This document shows, piece by piece, positions 9,926 through 11,577 of a stretch of DNA of 11,577 bases. How positions within the stretch are numbered: the first letter of the stretch is position 1; each line of letters starts with the position of its first letter. The translations under genes were made by a program, and so were the position numbers. This stretch comes from Clarireedia homoeocarpa (Eukaryota; Ascomycota; Leotiomycetes; Helotiales; Rutstroemiaceae), in assembly GCA_001465935.1 (NCBI GenBank), contig LNKV01000156.1, positions 1 to 11,577 of the forward strand, written 5' to 3'. A model generated the notes under the pieces. It made no database searches, was not told the DNA's origin, and saw only the letters and a list, made by a program, of their open reading frames with translations.

Positions 9926-10085
9926 CCAAACACCGAATACGAAGTTGAAGAAATACTAGATTAGAAATATATTAAAGGAAAGCTTTATTACTTAATTAAA
10001 TAGAAAGGTTATTTATATTCGAAGAATATATAAGAACCTAGAAAGAACTTGAACTACCTAGTTGATTTAGAGAGATTCTACTAAA
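9926..10085 (+). pseudogene. Chromodomain at the integrase C-terminus
   Basis: The frame reads YEVEEILD at 9938-9961, then KYIKGKLYYLIK, a TAG at 10001-10003, KGY, and TAA at 10031-10033 followed by EP. The TAG and TAA occupy the two conserved Trp positions of K-W-K-G-Y and T-W-E-P. The first aromatic-cage residue (Tyr 9938) and the Tyr of KGY survive. Chromodomains of this kind bind methylated histone H3 and direct integration into heterochromatin, which agrees with the AT-rich, repeat-filled setting. The fold can be read directly, while the targeting role is family knowledge. Confidence 0.9.
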
Positions 10086-10103
10086 GAAACTTTTAACTAC
10101 TAA

Positions 10104-10580
10104 CTAAGTAGTTAGTTTAGAGTCGCTTATCAGAGATAACTCGAAAGGAGAAAGATCGATAACCCTGGAAGTAGACGTCTGAGAAGCCTATTTAGTTTAC
10201 TTAGCTTTTTCCCTTTCTAATCTTTTCTTCTCCTCAAATATCTTTAACTTCTCGATCGTTTTCAGATCGTACTAAAGTATCTTCCTAGTATTTTTATATA
10301 CTTTATTAAACTATAACTAGGTCTTCTTTACTTGAATACGAAAGTGAAGAATCTTTACTATAGCCTTCTCTTCCTTTTAACGAAACTTTTTATTTTCCTT
10401 CTAAAGATATTTTTCTTTAGAATCTATATAAGCTTAAATAGTAGCTGTTACACTAAAAATATCGTAAAATTTCCTAATACTACTTCTTCTATACTCTCTA
10501 TAGTAAGTACTACTAAGAAGAATATAATACTTATACTTCTTTTCGGAATAGTAATTACAAGAAGATAATATAATAATTCC
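10104..10580 (-). pseudogene. Degraded antisense ORF, Lys/Glu-rich protein (unknown family)
   Basis: On the minus strand, in the frame of plus triplets starting at multiples of 3, about 160 codons run from near 10580 down to a TAG at 10104-10106. There are only about eight internal stops. The segment at 10203-10262 reads TIEKLKIFEEKKRLEREKA, a charged probable helix. It is followed by SQTSTSRVIDLSPFELSLIS (10125-10184), a Ser/Thr-rich to hydrophobic tail that looks like real protein. Upstream is RKFYDIFSVTATI (about 10437-10475). I do not recognise the family. The stops replace plausible Gln, Arg or Trp codons, as in gag-pol. A hydrophobic plus-strand ORF at 10332-10568 is its in-phase mirror, since Lys and Glu codons read as Phe and Leu on the other strand. 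Confidence 0.45.
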
Positions 10581-10736
10581 TTTTTTCTTACTATAAGTAT
10601 ACTAATTTTAACGATTATTAGTAGACCTAGATATATAGATATAAGATATAATAAAGAAAGAAAGTCTAGGAAATTTATCCAAGATCTAAGTAGGCACTCT
10701 ATATTAATATAGTAAGTATCGGGACGATACTAGGTT
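10581..10736 (+). other. 3' untranslated region of the chromovirus
   Basis: No ORF is recognisable here on either strand. A small dyad, cctaga at 10626-10631 and tctagg at 10665-10670, is present and may be chance. The sequence leads into the polypurine tract. Confidence 0.4.
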
Positions 10737-10749
10737 AGAAAGAGGATAG
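10737..10749 (+). promoter_or_regulatory. Polypurine tract of the chromovirus
   Basis: The bases agaaagaggatag abut the 3' LTR and 12 of 13 are purines. This is the expected plus-strand primer and fixes the LTR start at 10750. Confidence 0.75.
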
Positions 10750-11291
10750 TATTATATTTATAATTATATATAAACTAAGAGCCTTAAACTTAAAAGGTAG
10801 CTATCTATATTCAGAAAACTAAACTACTATATCCAGATAATATAGTATATATATCCGCGGTAGTATAAGTACTTATAGATAGAGGGTACCTTATAAGGTA
10901 GATATTTTTAGAGTAGAGAGTACTCTAAAGGAACTGTACTTACTACTATAAAGGTATCTAGAAAAAGAATAATACTTTTTATAGAACCTTTAGTTATTAG
11001 AATATATAATATAACTGTCCTAGCTGTTCTAGCTAGCTTAGCTAACTAGAACAACTAGGATAACTAGGATAATAGAGAACGAAGGTCTATATAACTAGAT
11101 AGTTTTCCTTAGTATATAGAGCTTTATACTCAATTACAATTACTACTTGTTTACCTACTATTACAATTTACCGATTCCCTATATAACTATTTTCAATAAT
11201 AAACCTACGATAATACTATCAGTCGTCGCGACCTATAGTATTCGAGATCCTAACCACTTCCACGTGACTCAGAAGACAAGTATTCGTAATA
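10750..11291 (+). repeat. 3' LTR of the chromovirus (542 bp)
   Basis: This is the ungapped partner of 4415-4956. It is the more AT-rich copy over its first 110 bp or so and the more GC-rich copy over its last 190 bp (for example cacgtgactc at 11261-11270 against tatataactc in the other LTR). It ends GTAATA, keeping a G lost from the 5' copy. Confidence 0.93.
11023..11073 (+). repeat. Nested inverted repeat in the 3' LTR
   Basis: This is the counterpart of 4688-4738. The inner stem is tctagctagc (11028-11037) and gctaactaga (11041-11050) around a tta loop. Relative to the other LTR, two stem positions changed on both arms (C:G to T:A and G:C to A:T), so pairing is kept. Confidence 0.5.
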
Positions 11292-11296
11292 GAATA
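11292..11296. repeat. Right target-site duplication of the large element (gaata)
   Basis: This is an exact copy of 4410-4414 placed directly after the 3' LTR. Confidence 0.85.
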
Positions 11297-11577
11297 ATAC
11301 TATATATTAACAAGGTTAGAATAAGTCTACTCTTACTATTTAAAGAATCTTTAAAGAAGAAATTCAAAAGTAAAGAGAGATTAAATATTAATATTATTTA
11401 GATAGTTATTAATATAGTTAAAAAGATAAATAAATTATTAATAATATAACGAGATTATTAGTTAAAATACTAAATAACTTTAGAATTAATAATTACAAAG
11501 TTAAAAAGATTATAAGAATTTAAAAGTTTATATATAGAAAGAGATTATATATTTAATTATATATATACTAATATATA
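11297..11577 (+). other. Right AT-rich flank with continuation of a possible fossil frame
   Basis: The + frame in phase with 4409 continues here as ILYINKVRISLLLLFKES, a Lys-rich stretch (KKKFKSKERL), then TAG/TAA-interrupted segments such as ITLELIITKLKRL that look helical. I do not recognise the protein. The apparent start of this frame inside the 3' LTR is accidental. Confidence 0.3.

Larger units (their letters stand above)
5015..10111 (+). pseudogene. gag-pol polyprotein of the chromovirus, single frame, inactivated by stops
   Basis: Every recognisable domain, from capsid to chromodomain, lies in the same + frame (codon starts congruent to 2 modulo 3). I checked this at 5213, 5906, 6782, 7277, 7583, 7766, 8216, 8327, 8846, 8957, 9056, 9362 and 9938. 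There is thus no frameshift in about 5.1 kb. The ancestral product was probably one gag-pol protein near 1,700 residues, as in Tf1-like elements. Dozens of TAA/TAG codons interrupt it, nearly all where Gln, Trp or Arg would fit, as RIP produces. The start is uncertain: candidate ATG codons turned ATA lie at 4994, 5015 and 5027. The end is the tag at 10109, or an earlier stop at 10082 or 10094. Domain entries follow. Confidence 0.9.
4415..11291 (+). mobile_element. Complete but RIP-inactivated Ty3/gypsy chromovirus (6,877 bp)
   Basis: The element has two 542-bp LTRs exactly 6,335 bp apart, a perfect gaata target duplication, a purine tract before the 3' LTR, and a pol order of protease, reverse transcriptase, RNase H, integrase, chromodomain. 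Integrase after RNase H identifies Ty3/gypsy (Metaviridae), and the C-terminal chromodomain places it among chromoviruses, which are common in fungi. The LTR ends now read TATTAT...ATAATA (5') and TATTAT...GTAATA (3'), consistent with an original TG...CA boundary and a 6-bp inverted repeat. The structure has no detectable indel, while point damage is heavy. It is less AT-rich than the sequence on its left, so it is probably younger or less exposed to RIP. Confidence 0.93.

Noticed and set aside
10332..10568. Plus-strand ORF of 78 codons, rich in Leu, Ile and Phe, as a membrane protein
   Set aside because: It starts at TTG and is the in-phase mirror of the Lys/Glu-rich minus-strand frame, which explains both its hydrophobic composition and its lack of stops.
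1..11577. CRISPR array, tRNA or rRNA
   Set aside because: There are no short regularly spaced repeats, no cloverleaf with a CCA-adjacent acceptor stem and no recognisable rRNA core. The direct repeats are LTRs.

Overview
The window is a block of extremely AT-rich, repeat-derived DNA from what is most likely a filamentous ascomycete fungus (Pezizomycotina). Two long terminal repeat (LTR) retrotransposons can be delimited to the base. Both carry the signature of repeat-induced point mutation (RIP): differences between paired LTRs are all C/T or G/A transitions, CA and TG dinucleotides are scarce while TA is in excess, and coding frames are full of TAA/TAG where Gln, Trp or Arg codons are expected. 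No intact host gene, tRNA, rRNA or CRISPR array is visible. Species cannot be read from the sequence.

Layout. Bases 1-1491 are AT-rich flank with no recognisable gene. Bases 1497-3601 are a compact 2,105-bp LTR element with 187-bp LTRs and a 5-bp target duplication (aaagc/aaagt). Its only recognisable coding capacity is a RIP-damaged gag, so it looks like a gag-only non-autonomous element. Bases 3607-4409 are AT-rich flank. Bases 4415-11291 are a structurally complete 6,877-bp Ty3/gypsy chromovirus with 542-bp LTRs and a perfect gaata target duplication. Bases 11297-11577 resume the flank; when the large element and one target copy are removed, an open-ish reading frame continues across the junction.

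The large element encodes gag (capsid and CCHC knuckle), aspartic protease, reverse transcriptase, RNase H, integrase (HHCC, DD35E, C-terminal domain) and a chromodomain. All are in one + strand frame over about 5.1 kb with no frameshift. Many stop codons and several key substitutions (knuckle Cys and His to Tyr, second integrase Asp to Asn, chromodomain Trp to stop) make it inactive. Between the end of pol and the 3' polypurine tract is about 640 bp that appears to hold a degraded antisense gene for a Lys/Glu-rich protein.

The most interesting points are the gag-only element, the antisense ORF, the RIP polarity across the two large LTRs (outer parts spared, inner parts mutated), and an LTR hairpin whose stem changes look compensatory but can be explained by symmetric RIP.
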